Positions 6,632 through 13,474 of a DNA stretch of 17,208 bases are shown here, in pieces; the stretch's first letter is position 1, and each line of letters begins with the position of its first letter. The translations under genes and the position numbers were made by a program. The notes under the pieces are model-generated. The model did not search any database and was not told the DNA's origin. It saw only the letters and a program-made list of their open reading frames with translations. The stretch covers positions 1 through 17,208 of the forward strand of contig JADLBT010000420.1 in NCBI GenBank assembly GCA_020847555.1. The letters run 5' to 3'. Origin of the DNA: Gemmataceae bacterium. Lineage in GTDB: Bacteria; Planctomycetota; Planctomycetia; Gemmatales; Gemmataceae.

Positions 6632-6982
6632 ATGGAGTACCGAGCCATCCACCGTTACGCGGACATGTCGCCCCGGAAGGTCCGCCCCTTCGCGTCGCTG
6701 ATCCGCGGACGGAACGCCGACGAGGCGCTCGAGTTGCTTCGCTTCCTGCCGAACAAGAGCGCGCGGCTGCTGGAGCAGGTGCTCAAAAGCGCCCTGGGCA
6801 ACGCGGAGGACCGCGGCGCCCGCGACATCGAGGATCTCGTGGTGGTCGAATCCCGCGTGGACGGCGGGCCGATGCTCAAGCGCATCATGCCGCGGGCGCG
6901 CGGGACGGCGTACCCGATCAAACGCCGCTACTCGCACATTCACGTCACCCTCTCCGACCTGGAATCCGAGCAGGAGGAGTAG
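6632..6982 (+). CDS. rplV: Large ribosomal subunit protein L22
   Basis: L22 binds all domains of 23S rRNA, and its beta-hairpin lines the exit tunnel next to L4. It is 116 residues. It has YADMSPRKVRPFASLIRGR and LEQVLKSALGNAED, and the tunnel hairpin region reads PMLKRIMPRARGTAYPIKRRYSHIHVTL. ATG 6632 is chosen because the family core begins at once (MEYRAIHRYADMSPRKVR) and AGAGG at 6622-6626 precedes it; the in-frame upstream ATG at 6566 would add 22 unrelated residues. The initiator tRNA gene and a long hairpin separate it from rpsS, which it normally follows directly. Confidence 0.96.
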   Translation: MEYRAIHRYADMSPRKVRPFASLIRGRNADEALELLRFLPNKSARLLEQVLKSALGNAEDRGARDIEDLVVVESRVDGGPMLKRIMPRARGTAYPIKRRYSHIHVTLSDLESEQEE

Positions 6983-7002
6983 GGGACTGACGGCGGCCGC
7001 GC

Positions 7003-7043
7003 GGGAGCCAGCCGGGCCTGAGGAGGCAGCCCGGTTGGCTCCC
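7003..7043. repeat. Inverted repeat after rplV
   Basis: The arms at 7003-7017 and 7029-7043 are complementary at 14 of 15 positions, with the odd pair a possible G-U in RNA, around an 11-base loop. It is 20 bases after the rplV stop and is the first of two palindromes in the 192-base rplV-rpsC spacer. The arms do not resemble those of the second. Confidence 0.75.
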
Positions 7044-7073
7044 GGCGCGTCTGACGGGGCGACGAGGAGATTC

Positions 7074-7146
7074 GGTTTTGCAGGAGGCGGTTCCGCCCGC
7101 CGATTGGGGAGCGAGGTCGGCGGACGGAGCCGCCTCCTGCAAAACC
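7074..7146. repeat. 30-base-arm inverted repeat before rpsC (GCAGGAG family)
   Basis: The arms at 7074-7103 and 7117-7146 are complementary at 28 of 30 positions around a 13-base loop. The outer end reads GGTTTTGCAGGAGGCGG and its mirror. It ends 14 bases before the rpsC Shine-Dalgarno sequence (AAGGGA, 7161-7166). A related element with the same GCAGGAG...CTCCTGC ends lies before secY at 13410-13470, so this is a dispersed family rather than a one-off stem. Confidence 0.85.
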
Positions 7147-7174
7147 TTGCGATCGTTTTGAAGGGATCAGACTC

Positions 7175-7879
7175 ATGGGGCAGAAAGTTCGGCCGACCGG
7201 GTTCCGCACCGGCATCATGACCGACTGGCTGAGCCGGTGGTTCGCCAACAAGCAGGACTTTCCCGAGTTGCTGGTCGAGGACCAGAAGATCCGCCGCTAC
7301 GTCAAGAAGCGGTACGGTCACGCCGGCATCTCGAAGATCCGCATCGAGCGGACGCGCGAGAAGGTGGTGGTGTACATCTACGCGGCCCGGGTCGGCATCA
7401 TCATCGGCAAGAAGGGGCAGGAAGTCGATAAGCTAACGCACGAACTCGAGACGCTGGCGCACCGCCACATCGAGGTCAAGACGATGGAGGTCAACCGGCC
7501 GGAGACGGACCCGCAACTGGTGGCGGAGGACATCGCCGGGCAGCTGGAGAAGCGGGCCAGTTTCCGCCGGACCATGAAGCGCGCCCTCGACCAGACGATG
7601 GAGGCCGGGGCCAGGGGCGTGCGCCTGCAGCTGTCCGGCCGGCTGGGCGGGGCCGAGATGGCCCGCCAGGAGACGTCGATGGCCGGCAGCATCCCGCTCT
7701 CGACGCTGCGGGCGAAGATCGAATACGGGTTTGCCGAGGCCAAGACCGCCCAGGGGCACATCGGCGTGAAGGTGTGGATCAACAACGGGGATTACCTGGA
7801 CCCCCAGGAGGCTCAAGATGCCCCTCATGCCCAAGCGAGTAAAGTTTCGAAAAAGCCAACGCGGCAAGGTAAAAGGTAA
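7175..7879 (+). CDS. rpsC: Small ribosomal subunit protein S3
   Basis: S3 lies at the mRNA entry channel of the 30S subunit and helps unwind mRNA. It is 234 residues. It begins MGQKVRPTGFRTGI, has a type II KH domain with the GIIIGKKG loop at 74-81, and the C-terminal domain ends with GVKVWI near 196-202. AAGGGA at 7161-7166 supports ATG 7175. Residues 215-234 are encoded in the 62-base overlap with rplP, in a different frame. This tail ([14 protein letters not shown]) is basic and low in conserved features, so it may exist only because the frame runs into rplP. Confidence 0.96.
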   Translation: MGQKVRPTGFRTGIMTDWLSRWFANKQDFPELLVEDQKIRRYVKKRYGHAGISKIRIERTREKVVVYIYAARVGIIIGKKGQEVDKLTHELETLAHRHIEVKTMEVNRPETDPQLVAEDIAGQLEKRASFRRTMKRALDQTMEAGARGVRLQLSGRLGGAEMARQETSMAGSIPLSTLRAKIEYGFAEAKTAQGHIGVKVWINNGDYLDPQEAQDAPHAQASKVSKKPTRQGKR

Positions 7880-8237
7880 CGCGAGCCGCGGCAACACGGT
7901 GACGTTCGGCGAGTTCGGCCTGCAAGCCCTCGATGGCGGGTGGCTCAGCGCCGAGGCGATCGAGGCCGGTCGTATCACCGCCGCTCACGCCGTCCGTGGC
8001 GAGGGCCGACTGTACATCCGCGTCTTCCCGCACAAGTCGGTAACGGCGATCCCGGCCGAGACGCGCATGGGCAAGGGCAAGGGCGAACCGGAGTTCTGGG
8101 CTGCCGTCATCAAGCCTGGCATGATCCTGTTCGAGATCGCCGGCATCCCGGAGGCGGCTGCCCGCGACACCCTCGCCCGCGTCGCCTACAAGATGCCGTT
8201 CCGGTGCCGGTTTGTCCATCGCCGGCCGAACGTCTAG
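7818..8237 (+). CDS. rplP: Large ribosomal subunit protein L16
   Basis: L16 is a late-assembling 50S protein near the A-site tRNA elbow. It is 139 residues with the expected blocks: [39 protein letters not shown] and [27 protein letters not shown]. The arginine before MGKGKG (Arg83) matches the residue hydroxylated in E. coli L16. AGGAGG at 7806-7811 is six bases from ATG 7818, which decides this start over ATG 7827. The gene begins inside rpsC, overlapping by 62 bases, so its own Shine-Dalgarno sequence is also S3 coding sequence and translation is probably coupled. Confidence 0.96.
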   Translation: MPLMPKRVKFRKSQRGKVKGNASRGNTVTFGEFGLQALDGGWLSAEAIEAGRITAAHAVRGEGRLYIRVFPHKSVTAIPAETRMGKGKGEPEFWAAVIKPGMILFEIAGIPEAAARDTLARVAYKMPFRCRFVHRRPNV

Positions 8238-8245
8238 GAAACTCC

Positions 8246-8273
8246 AGGCCCACGGGCCCGCACCCGTGGGCCT
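8246..8273. repeat. Perfect 11-base inverted repeat in the rplP-rpmC spacer
   Basis: The arms at 8246-8256 and 8263-8273 (AGGCCCACGGG / CCCGTGGGCCT) are fully complementary around a six-base loop. It starts nine bases after the rplP stop and ends about ten bases before the rpmC Shine-Dalgarno sequence. It carries the GCCCRYGGGC-family core. Confidence 0.75.
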
Positions 8274-8293
8274 TGCGTTAGCGGGAGGCCGTC

Positions 8294-8539
8294 ATGGCAA
8301 AAGCAACGAAGCCGGCCGAGTACCGGCAGATGAGCGACGAGCAGCTCAACCTGACGCTGAAGGAGGTGCAGAAGAATCTGTTCCACCTCCGCTTCCAGTC
8401 GGCGACCGAGCGGCTCGAGACGCCCAGCGAGATCACCAAGGCGAAGCGCGAGGTAGCACGGATTCTGACCATCCAGCGCGAGCGCCAGCGAGAACGGGAG
8501 CAGCAGGCCGCCGCGCAGCCGGCGGGAGGGAAGGCATGA
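8294..8539 (+). CDS. rpmC: Large ribosomal subunit protein L29
   Basis: L29 is a small helical protein at the tunnel exit beside L23. It is 81 residues, longer than the usual 60-70 because of a charged, Gln/Arg/Ala-rich C-terminal tail (about 61-81). The core [23 protein letters not shown]...[19 protein letters not shown] is typical. GGGAGG immediately upstream (8282-8288) supports ATG 8294. Its TGA overlaps the rpsQ ATG (the four bases ATGA at 8536-8539), so translation of the two is very likely coupled. Confidence 0.95.
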   Translation: MAKATKPAEYRQMSDEQLNLTLKEVQKNLFHLRFQSATERLETPSEITKAKREVARILTIQRERQREREQQAAAQPAGGKA

Positions 8540-8862
8540 ACGAGCACGCACGCGGGACGCGCCGGGTGGAAATCGGCGTCGTGACCAGCGACCGGATGAA
8601 CAAGACGCGGCGGGTCGAGATCCCGCGCCTGGTCAAGCACGCCCGGTACGGCAAGTACGTCCGGCGCCGGACCGTCTGCCACGTCCACGACGCGCAGAAC
8701 GATTCGCACGTCGGCGACACGGTCGAGATCATGGAGACGCGCCCGCTGTCGAAGACCAAGTGCTGGCGGCTGGTGCGCATCGTCACCCGCGCCCCGCAGA
8801 CTGTCGCCGCCGCCCGCGCCGCCGCGCAGGGCGCCGGGCAGCCAACCCAGCCAACCTCGTGA
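8536..8862 (+). CDS. rpsQ: Small ribosomal subunit protein S17
   Basis: S17 is an OB-fold protein that binds 16S rRNA early in 30S assembly. It is 108 residues against about 85 in many bacteria. The core is [72 protein letters not shown] (residues 12-83). The extra length is an Ala/Gln/Pro-rich tail after residue 85. ATG 8536 is chosen because it overlaps the rpmC stop and because GGGAGGGAAGG lies just upstream. Confidence 0.95.
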   Translation: MNEHARGTRRVEIGVVTSDRMNKTRRVEIPRLVKHARYGKYVRRRTVCHVHDAQNDSHVGDTVEIMETRPLSKTKCWRLVRIVTRAPQTVAAARAAAQGAGQPTQPTS

Positions 8863-8873
8863 GTGATGAATCC

Positions 8874-8932
8874 AGCCCGACAGGGTCGAGGCTGACGTTT
8901 CCGCGGCAATCCGATCCAGCGCGGCAGATCGG
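8874..8932. repeat. Two short hairpins in the rpsQ-rplN spacer
   Basis: AGCC+CGAC (8874-8881) can pair with GTCG+GGCT (8885-8893) with one bulged base. CCGATC (8911-8916) pairs with GATCGG (8927-8932). Both stems are short, so they are weaker candidates than the other spacer elements. Confidence 0.4.
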
Positions 8933-8955
8933 TCGGGTGGAGAGGAAGGTGGGTC

Positions 8956-9327
8956 ATGATTCAGCAATACAGTTACCTTGACGTTGCGGACAACACCGGC
9001 GCCAAGGAGTGCATGTGCATCAAGGTGCTTGGCGGGAGTCGGCGCCGGTACGCCGGCCTTGGCGACATCATCATCGCCAGCGTCAAGAAGGCCATCCCCG
9101 GCGGGGACGTCAAGCCGGGCGACGTGGTCAAGGGCGTGGTGGTGCGGGTCAAGAAGGGGACGCGCCGCGAGGACGGCAGCTACGTCCGCTTCGACCGCAA
9201 CGCCATGGTGATCCTGAACAAGGAAGACGAGAACCCGCGCGGCACGCGCATCTTCGGCGCCGTCGCCCGCGAGTTGCGCGACCGCGGCTACCTGAAGATC
9301 GTTAGCCTGGCCGCCGAGGTGGTCTGA
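8956..9327 (+). CDS. rplN: Large ribosomal subunit protein L14
   Basis: L14 is a 50S protein at the subunit interface that forms a bridge with 16S rRNA and is the docking site of silencing factor RsfS. The product is 123 residues, close to the universal length. Motifs are [68 protein letters not shown] and [21 protein letters not shown] near 8943-8949 supports ATG 8956. It opens the spc half of the cluster; rplX follows 19 bases later. Confidence 0.97.
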   Translation: MIQQYSYLDVADNTGAKECMCIKVLGGSRRRYAGLGDIIIASVKKAIPGGDVKPGDVVKGVVVRVKKGTRREDGSYVRFDRNAMVILNKEDENPRGTRIFGAVARELRDRGYLKIVSLAAEVV

Positions 9328-9346
9328 CCGGCGGGAGGGGGTTGCG

Positions 9347-9715
9347 ATGAACATCAAGAAAGACGACACCGTGCAGGTGATCACCGGCGACGACGCCGGC
9401 AAGACGGGCCGGGTTCTCTCGGTCCTGCCGAAGGCAGGCAAGGTCGTGGTGGAGGGCGTCAATCGGGTGTACAAGCACCTCAAGCCCAACCGCCGCAACC
9501 CGCAGGGCGGGCGTCTCTCCAAGGAGATGCCGATCGCCCTGTCCAACGTGCTGCTGGTCTGCCCCACCTGCCGCGGGGGGCGCCGCGTCGGCCGCCGATA
9601 TCTGGCCGACGGCGCGAAGGAGCGCTACTGCAAGAAGTGCGGCACCGGCCTGGGCCGACTGAGCAAGCCGCGCCCGGCCTACGCCCAGCAGTCCGGCGGA
9701 ACGACCCAGGGTTAA
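9347..9715 (+). CDS. rplX: Large ribosomal subunit protein L24
   Basis: L24 is an assembly initiator of the 50S subunit. It has a KOW domain at the N-terminus (DDTVQVITGDDAGKTGRVLSVLPKAGKVVVEGVNRV). The C-terminal domain keeps four cysteines, Cys72, Cys75, Cys95 and Cys98 (CPTC...CKKC), so this is the zinc-binding form rather than the cysteine-free form of E. coli. At 122 residues it has a short Gln/Gly-rich tail. GGGAGGGGG at 9333-9341 precedes ATG 9347. Confidence 0.96.
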   Translation: MNIKKDDTVQVITGDDAGKTGRVLSVLPKAGKVVVEGVNRVYKHLKPNRRNPQGGRLSKEMPIALSNVLLVCPTCRGGRRVGRRYLADGAKERYCKKCGTGLGRLSKPRPAYAQQSGGTTQG

Positions 9716-9812
9716 CCCCGTCGAGTCGGGACCGCGTGGGACTTTCGACGTCCGCGTGCATACAACGAGATCCGGGCGGGTTGCCGTCCAGTAGAAGTGT
9801 TCGAGGTAGGCC

Positions 9813-10355
9813 ATGGCCCGGTTGATGGACCGCTACAAGAACGAGGTCGTCCCCCAGCTGCGGGAGAAGCTCGGTCGCAAGAACGTCCTGAGCCTGCCGC
9901 GCTTGCAGAAGATCGTGGTCAACATGGGCGTCGGCAAGGCGCTGCAGGACAAGAGTCGGATGGAGCAGTCGGCCGACCAGCTGACGCAGATTGCCGGTCA
10001 GCGCGCTCTCGTCACCAAGGCGAAGGCGGCCATCAGCGGGTTCCGCCTCCGCGAGGGCAACGAGATCGGCGCCAAGGTGACGCTCCGCGGCCGGCGCATG
10101 TACGAGTTCCTCGATCGACTGATCAGCGTCGCCCTGCCGCGTATCCGCGACTTCCGCGGCGTCAATCCGAAATCGTTCGACGGCCACGGCAACTACAGCC
10201 TGGGCCTGACGGAGCAGATGGTCTTCCCCGAGATCGATCCGGACAAGGTCACCTTTACTCAGGGCATGGATGTGACGTTCGTCATCAGCACCAACAGCGA
10301 CGACGAGTCGCGTGAGCTGCTTCGGGCGTTCGGCATGCCGTTCCGCGAGGCGTGA
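9813..10355 (+). CDS. rplE: Large ribosomal subunit protein L5
   Basis: L5 binds 5S rRNA and helps dock it into the central protuberance. It is 180 residues, normal for the family. Motifs include LPRLQKIVVNMGVG, AGQRALVTKAKAAISGFRLREG, VTLRGRRMYEFLDRLISVALPRIRDFRGV, and the NYSLGLTEQMVFPEID block. GAGG at 9803-9806 supports ATG 9813. The 97-base spacer before it (9716-9812) is one of the few here in which I see no convincing inverted repeat. Confidence 0.97.
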   Translation: MARLMDRYKNEVVPQLREKLGRKNVLSLPRLQKIVVNMGVGKALQDKSRMEQSADQLTQIAGQRALVTKAKAAISGFRLREGNEIGAKVTLRGRRMYEFLDRLISVALPRIRDFRGVNPKSFDGHGNYSLGLTEQMVFPEIDPDKVTFTQGMDVTFVISTNSDDESRELLRAFGMPFREA

Positions 10356-10362
10356 ATACCGC

Positions 10363-10472
10363 GTGGTCAGTGGTTGGTGGTCGGTGGTTAGTGAAGACAG
10401 AGGACTCGAACCCACGAGACTCTGCTCGCCGACCACGGATGACTGGCCACTAATCACTAACCACTAACCACT
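10363..10472. repeat. Iterated TGGTTAGTGG inverted repeat in the rplE-rpsN spacer
   Basis: The left part, from about 10363, is built of GTGGTTGGTGGTCGGTGGTTAGTG-like units. The right part, to about 10472, contains CACTAATCACTAACCACTAACCACTA-like units and is roughly its reverse complement. The whole 123-base spacer is occupied by this simple-sequence palindrome, which runs to within about ten bases of the rpsN start. I have seen similar units as dispersed repeats in planctomycete and cyanobacterial genomes, but that is from memory. Confidence 0.7.
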
Positions 10473-10478
10473 ACTTCT

Positions 10479-10715
10479 ATGTCCACTGAAGCCAAGCGCG
10501 TCGAGTTCCAGCGGCAGCTCAAGCAGCTGGAAGAGAACAAGAAAGACCCCGCCAAGGTCAAGCTGCGGCCGCGCGACAAGATCCGCATCCGGCTGCGCTG
10601 CCGGCTGTGCGGCCGCCCGCGCGCCGTCTACCGGAAGTTCGGCATCTGCCGCATCTGCTTCCGCGACATGGCCAGCAACGGGCTGATCCCGGGCGTCAAG
10701 AAGGCCAGCTGGTGA
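10479..10715 (+). CDS. rpsN: Small ribosomal subunit protein S14, zinc-binding type
   Basis: S14 is a late-assembling protein of the 30S head. It is 78 residues. The C-terminal half is the zinc form (Cys41, Cys44, Cys57, Cys60 in [20 protein letters not shown]), ending [11 protein letters not shown]. It is longer than the common 61-residue zinc form because of a charged N-terminal stretch ([16 protein letters not shown]), yet shorter than the 101-residue E. coli form. ATG 10479 is the only reasonable start, since an in-frame stop lies at 10458-10460. No Shine-Dalgarno sequence precedes it: the upstream bases are AACCACTACTTCT, the end of the repeat. Initiation may rely on coupling or on low RNA structure. 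Confidence 0.93.
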   Translation: MSTEAKRVEFQRQLKQLEENKKDPAKVKLRPRDKIRIRLRCRLCGRPRAVYRKFGICRICFRDMASNGLIPGVKKASW

Positions 10716-10727
10716 GGGGCAACGACC

Positions 10728-11174
10728 ATGATGACCGACCCGATCGCTGACATGCTGACCCGGATCCGCAACGCGAGCCGTATCGAGCGGCCGTGGGTCG
10801 ATATGCCCGCCACCCACCTGAAGCAGCGGATCGCCCAGGTGCTCAAGGACGAGGGGTTCATCCTCGACCACCAGATCGGCAAGGAAGCCGCCGACGACCA
10901 GGGACACACCCGGTTCGAGCAGGTGAGCGGGCTGGGTGAGCCGCATGTGATGCTGCGCGTCTACCTCAAGTACGGTCCCGAGGGCGAGCGCGTCATCCGC
11001 CGGATCGACCGGGCGAGCAAGCCGGGCCGCCGCCTGTACCGGAGCCACACCGAACTGCGGCCCGTGCTCGATGGCCTGGGCATTGCCATCCTGAGCACCA
11101 ACAAGGGCGTGATGAGCGACCGCCAGGCGCGAGCCCAGCGCGTCGGCGGCGAATTGCTCTGCACCGTCTACTAA
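10728..11174 (+). CDS. rpsH: Small ribosomal subunit protein S8
   Basis: S8 is a primary 16S rRNA-binding protein and, in E. coli, the repressor of the spc operon. It is 148 residues against about 130, with extra residues in the middle (about 52-72, GKEAADDQGHTRFEQVSG). Typical parts are MTDPIADMLTRIRNAS at the start and GLGIAILSTNKGVMSDRQARAQRVGGELLCTVY at the end. Two adjacent ATG codons, 10728 and 10731, are possible after GAGGGG at 10714-10719. The stop of rpsN lies 12 bases upstream, within that signal, so coupling is likely. Confidence 0.96.
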   Translation: MMTDPIADMLTRIRNASRIERPWVDMPATHLKQRIAQVLKDEGFILDHQIGKEAADDQGHTRFEQVSGLGEPHVMLRVYLKYGPEGERVIRRIDRASKPGRRLYRSHTELRPVLDGLGIAILSTNKGVMSDRQARAQRVGGELLCTVY

Positions 11175-11204
11175 CGGCGGGCGGCGAGCAGGGGGAGGAA
11201 GACC

Positions 11205-11756
11205 ATGTCCCGTATTGGCAAGCAGCCCGTCGTTTACCCAGCCGGTGTCAAGGTCCAGCTGGCCGACGGGACGATCCGCGTCGAAGGCCCCAGGGGCAAG
11301 CTCGACCTGGCGTACCATCCCAGGATGGGCGTCGAGCACGACGACAAGGGGCGCGTCATCAAGGTCATCCGGCCCGACGACGAGCGCGAGAACCGGGCTC
11401 TGCATGGTCTGACACGCAGCCTGATCGCCAACATGGTCGAGGGCGTCACCAAGGGGTACGAGAAGCGCCTCAAGATCGAGGGCATCGGTTACCAGGCGCG
11501 CATGGACAAGAAGAGCGTTGTCCTCACCGTCGGGTACGCCAACGCCATCGAGTTGACGCCCCCCGAAGGGGTGACGGTCGAGTTGACCGACCCGACGTCG
11601 ATTGTTGTTCGGGGCGCCGACAAGCAGAAGGTGGGCCAGTTCGCCGCCGAGATCCGCGCCTCGCGCAAGCCCGAGCCGTACAAGGGCAAGGGTATCCGCT
11701 ACGACAACGAGCAGGTCCGCCGGAAGGAAGGCAAGTCCTTCGCCAGCGGCGGCTAA
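11205..11756 (+). CDS. rplF: Large ribosomal subunit protein L6
   Basis: L6 lies near the sarcin-ricin loop and the factor-binding site. It is 183 residues with two repeated domains: MSRIGKQPVVYPAGVKV at the start, and the second-domain signature KPEPYKGKGIRYDNEQVRRKEGKSF at the C-terminus. A strong GGGGGAGGAAG (11190-11201) precedes ATG 11205. The spacer from rpsH is 30 bases and holds only this ribosome binding site. Confidence 0.97.
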   Translation: MSRIGKQPVVYPAGVKVQLADGTIRVEGPRGKLDLAYHPRMGVEHDDKGRVIKVIRPDDERENRALHGLTRSLIANMVEGVTKGYEKRLKIEGIGYQARMDKKSVVLTVGYANAIELTPPEGVTVELTDPTSIVVRGADKQKVGQFAAEIRASRKPEPYKGKGIRYDNEQVRRKEGKSFASGG

Positions 11757-11775
11757 TCTCTGGGATTCAAGGGGT

Positions 11776-11807
11776 GCGCCCGCGGACCGCTCCCGATCGG
11801 CGGGCGC
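11776..11807. repeat. Inverted repeat in the rplF-rplR spacer
   Basis: GCGCCCGC at 11776-11783 pairs perfectly with GCGGGCGC at 11800-11807 around a 16-base loop. The 75-base spacer holds little else, and the sequence just before the rplR start is not a strong Shine-Dalgarno sequence. Confidence 0.55.
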
Positions 11808-11831
11808 GCCTCTGCAAGCTGAAATGGCATC

Positions 11832-12314
11832 ATGGACCACCAGAAGGCAAAACACAAGCAGCAACTCCGCCGCCGCCGGCATGTGCGCTCGAACATCACC
11901 GGCACCGCCGAGCGGCCGCGTCTGAGCGTCTTCCGCAGCAACCTGCACATCTACGCCCAGCTGATCGACGACATCAACGGCGTGACCCTGGCGGCGGCCA
12001 GCAGCTGCACGCCGGAGATGCGGCAGGCGGTCCCCTACGGCGGGAACGTCAACGCGGCGAAGGCGGTCGGTAAGAAGCTAGGCGAGGTCGCCGTCGCCAA
12101 GGGGATCACCAGGGCGGCCTTCGACCGCGGCCACTACCGCTTCCACGGCCGGATCGAGGCGCTCGCCCAGGCCGCCAACGAGGCCGGGCTGAAGTGCTGC
12201 GAGCACAAGCCGGGCAAGAAGGTGAAGGAGCCGAAGGCGAAGAAGGCGGCGCCGGCACCGAAGGCCAAGGGGAAGGCCGAGGCGCCCAAGAAGAAGGAAA
12301 AGGCAAAGACCTAA
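11832..12314 (+). CDS. rplR: Large ribosomal subunit protein L18 with a lysine-rich tail
   Basis: L18 binds 5S rRNA with L5. Residues 1-122 are an ordinary L18: [35 protein letters not shown] and [25 protein letters not shown]. The family normally ends there, at about 120 residues. Here a further 38 or so residues (123-160) are made almost only of Lys, Ala, Pro and Glu, resembling a histone H1-like tail. The start at ATG 11832 has only a weak purine signal upstream (GAAATGG). The tail frame is continuous with no sign of frameshift. Its role is unknown; extra RNA contact is one possibility. Confidence 0.95.
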   Translation: MDHQKAKHKQQLRRRRHVRSNITGTAERPRLSVFRSNLHIYAQLIDDINGVTLAAASSCTPEMRQAVPYGGNVNAAKAVGKKLGEVAVAKGITRAAFDRGHYRFHGRIEALAQAANEAGLKCCEHKPGKKVKEPKAKKAAPAPKAKGKAEAPKKKEKAKT

Positions 12315-12324
12315 CGCACACACC

Positions 12325-12344
12325 GCGCCGTCCGTCGGCGGCGC
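12325..12344. repeat. Short GC-rich inverted repeat in the rplR-rpsE spacer
   Basis: GCGCCG at 12325-12330 can pair with CGGCGC at 12339-12344 around an eight-base loop. The stem is short and fully GC, so chance occurrence in such GC-rich DNA is quite possible. Confidence 0.35.
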
Positions 12345-12366
12345 CACGAGATAGAGGAGCATGGGG

Positions 12367-12882
12367 ATGGCCAGGGACCGGGAACGCGATCGCGAGCGTG
12401 AACAGCGCCAGGAGATGTACGAAGAGCGCGTCGTCAAGATCCGCCGCTGCGCCGCGGTGGTCAAGGGCGGTCGCCGCTTTAGCTTCAATGCCCTGGTCGT
12501 CGTCGGCGACCGGCGCGGCCGGGTCGCCCACGGCTACGGCAAGGCCAACGAGGTGCCGCCAGCGGTCGAGAAGGCGACGAAGGACGCCGAGGGGCGCATG
12601 AAGCGGCAGTCGAAGATCCAGATGCGCGGCGAGACGATCCCGCACCGGGTCATCGGCCGCTACGGGGCCAGCCGTGTCGTCCTCGTCCCGGCTGGTCCGG
12701 GCACCGGCGTCAAGGCCGGCCCCGGCGTGCGCGACGTGCTGGAGGCGTGCGGGATCCGCAACATCCTGACCAAGACCCACGGCAGCACCAACCCGATCAA
12801 CCTGGTGAAGGCGACCATCCAGGGTCTCCTGGAACTGCGCACCCGCGAAGAGGTCGCCCGCCTGCGAGGAGTATCCCTGTAA
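12367..12882 (+). CDS. rpsE: Small ribosomal subunit protein S5
   Basis: S5 shapes the mRNA entry channel and takes part in decoding accuracy. It is 171 residues from ATG 12367. The N-terminal double-stranded-RNA-binding-like domain starts at [29 protein letters not shown], and the C-terminal domain has [48 protein letters not shown] prefer ATG 12367 over ATG 12361 because AGAGGAG at 12353-12359 is then seven bases away instead of one. The first 20 residues are very rich in Arg, Glu and Asp. The stop shares one base with the rplO start, and no rpmD lies between. Confidence 0.96.
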   Translation: MARDRERDREREQRQEMYEERVVKIRRCAAVVKGGRRFSFNALVVVGDRRGRVAHGYGKANEVPPAVEKATKDAEGRMKRQSKIQMRGETIPHRVIGRYGASRVVLVPAGPGTGVKAGPGVRDVLEACGIRNILTKTHGSTNPINLVKATIQGLLELRTREEVARLRGVSL

Positions 12883-13391
12883 TGGACCTGAGCACCGTAC
12901 ACGTCGGCATCACGAAGCGGACGCGCAAGAAGCGCGTCGGCCGCGGCGTCGGCAGCGGGATGGGCAAGACGGCCACGCGCGGCCACAAGGGCCAGTGGGC
13001 CAGCGCCGGCGCCGGGCATCCGAGTGAGGTGTTCGAGGGCGGCCAGATGCCGCTGTTCCGCCGCATCCCCAAGCGCGGCTTCAGCCACGCGACGTGGGAC
13101 CGGGAATACTGCATTGTCAACGTCAGCGACCTCGACAGGCACTTCGACGACGGCGCCGAGGTGAACCCCGACACGCTCCGCCAGGCCGGTCTGTGGAAGG
13201 GCCGGTACGACGGCGTCCGCGTCCTGGGTGACGGCGAGTTGACCAAACGGTTGGTCATCCGGGCTCACCACTTCTCGAAGTCGGCGAAGGAGAAGATCGC
13301 GGCGAAGGGCGGCACCACGGAGGTCATTCCGCCGCCGAAGAAGCCGAAGCGCAACAAGATGAAGCCGCGCACGCCCAAAACCCAGGGCTGA
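12882..13391 (+). CDS. rplO: Large ribosomal subunit protein L15
   Basis: L15 is a 50S protein that threads through 23S rRNA during assembly. It is 169 residues. The glycine- and arginine-rich N-terminal extension is clear (KRTRKKRVGRGVGSGMGKTATRGHKGQ), followed by FEGGQMPLFRRIPKRGF. A short basic tail ends the protein (PPKKPKRNKMKPRTPKTQG). The ATG at 12882 overlaps the rpsE TAA by one base (TAATG), giving tight coupling. GCGAGGAG lies just upstream, inside rpsE. Confidence 0.96.
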   Translation: MDLSTVHVGITKRTRKKRVGRGVGSGMGKTATRGHKGQWASAGAGHPSEVFEGGQMPLFRRIPKRGFSHATWDREYCIVNVSDLDRHFDDGAEVNPDTLRQAGLWKGRYDGVRVLGDGELTKRLVIRAHHFSKSAKEKIAAKGGTTEVIPPPKKPKRNKMKPRTPKTQG

Positions 13392-13409
13392 CCGGCGAGC
13401 CACCGACAC

Positions 13410-13470
13410 TGCAGGAGGGGGCTCCGGCCCCCGAGCCGCACGAGATCGCCGGACGGAACCGGCTCCTGCG
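13410..13470. repeat. GCAGGAG-family inverted repeat after rplO
   Basis: The ends GCAGGAG (13411-13417) and CTCCTGC (13463-13469) are complementary, and the interiors match in part (GG.TCCG.CC..CGA). Each half also folds on itself: GGGGGC/GCCCCC on the left and GCCGG/CCGGC on the right. It resembles the element at 7074-7146 in its ends and internal order. Confidence 0.65.
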
Positions 13471-13474
13471 GTGT

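Noticed and set aside
7074..7146. Intrinsic transcription terminator
   Set aside because: The stem is long, but the bases after it (TTGCGATCG) contain no T-run, so a simple terminator is not supported.
9716..9812. Possible small gene or hairpin between rplX and rplE
   Set aside because: No open frame with a ribosome binding site other than that of rplE, and no convincing inverted repeat was found.
10363..10472. CRISPR array in the TGGTTAGTGG repeats
   Set aside because: The units are short, adjacent and inverted rather than regularly spaced around unique spacers, and no cas gene is near.
10464..11948. 494-residue - strand frame opposite rpsN-rplR
   Set aside because: It crosses four conserved genes on the opposite strand, and its sequence mirrors their codons.
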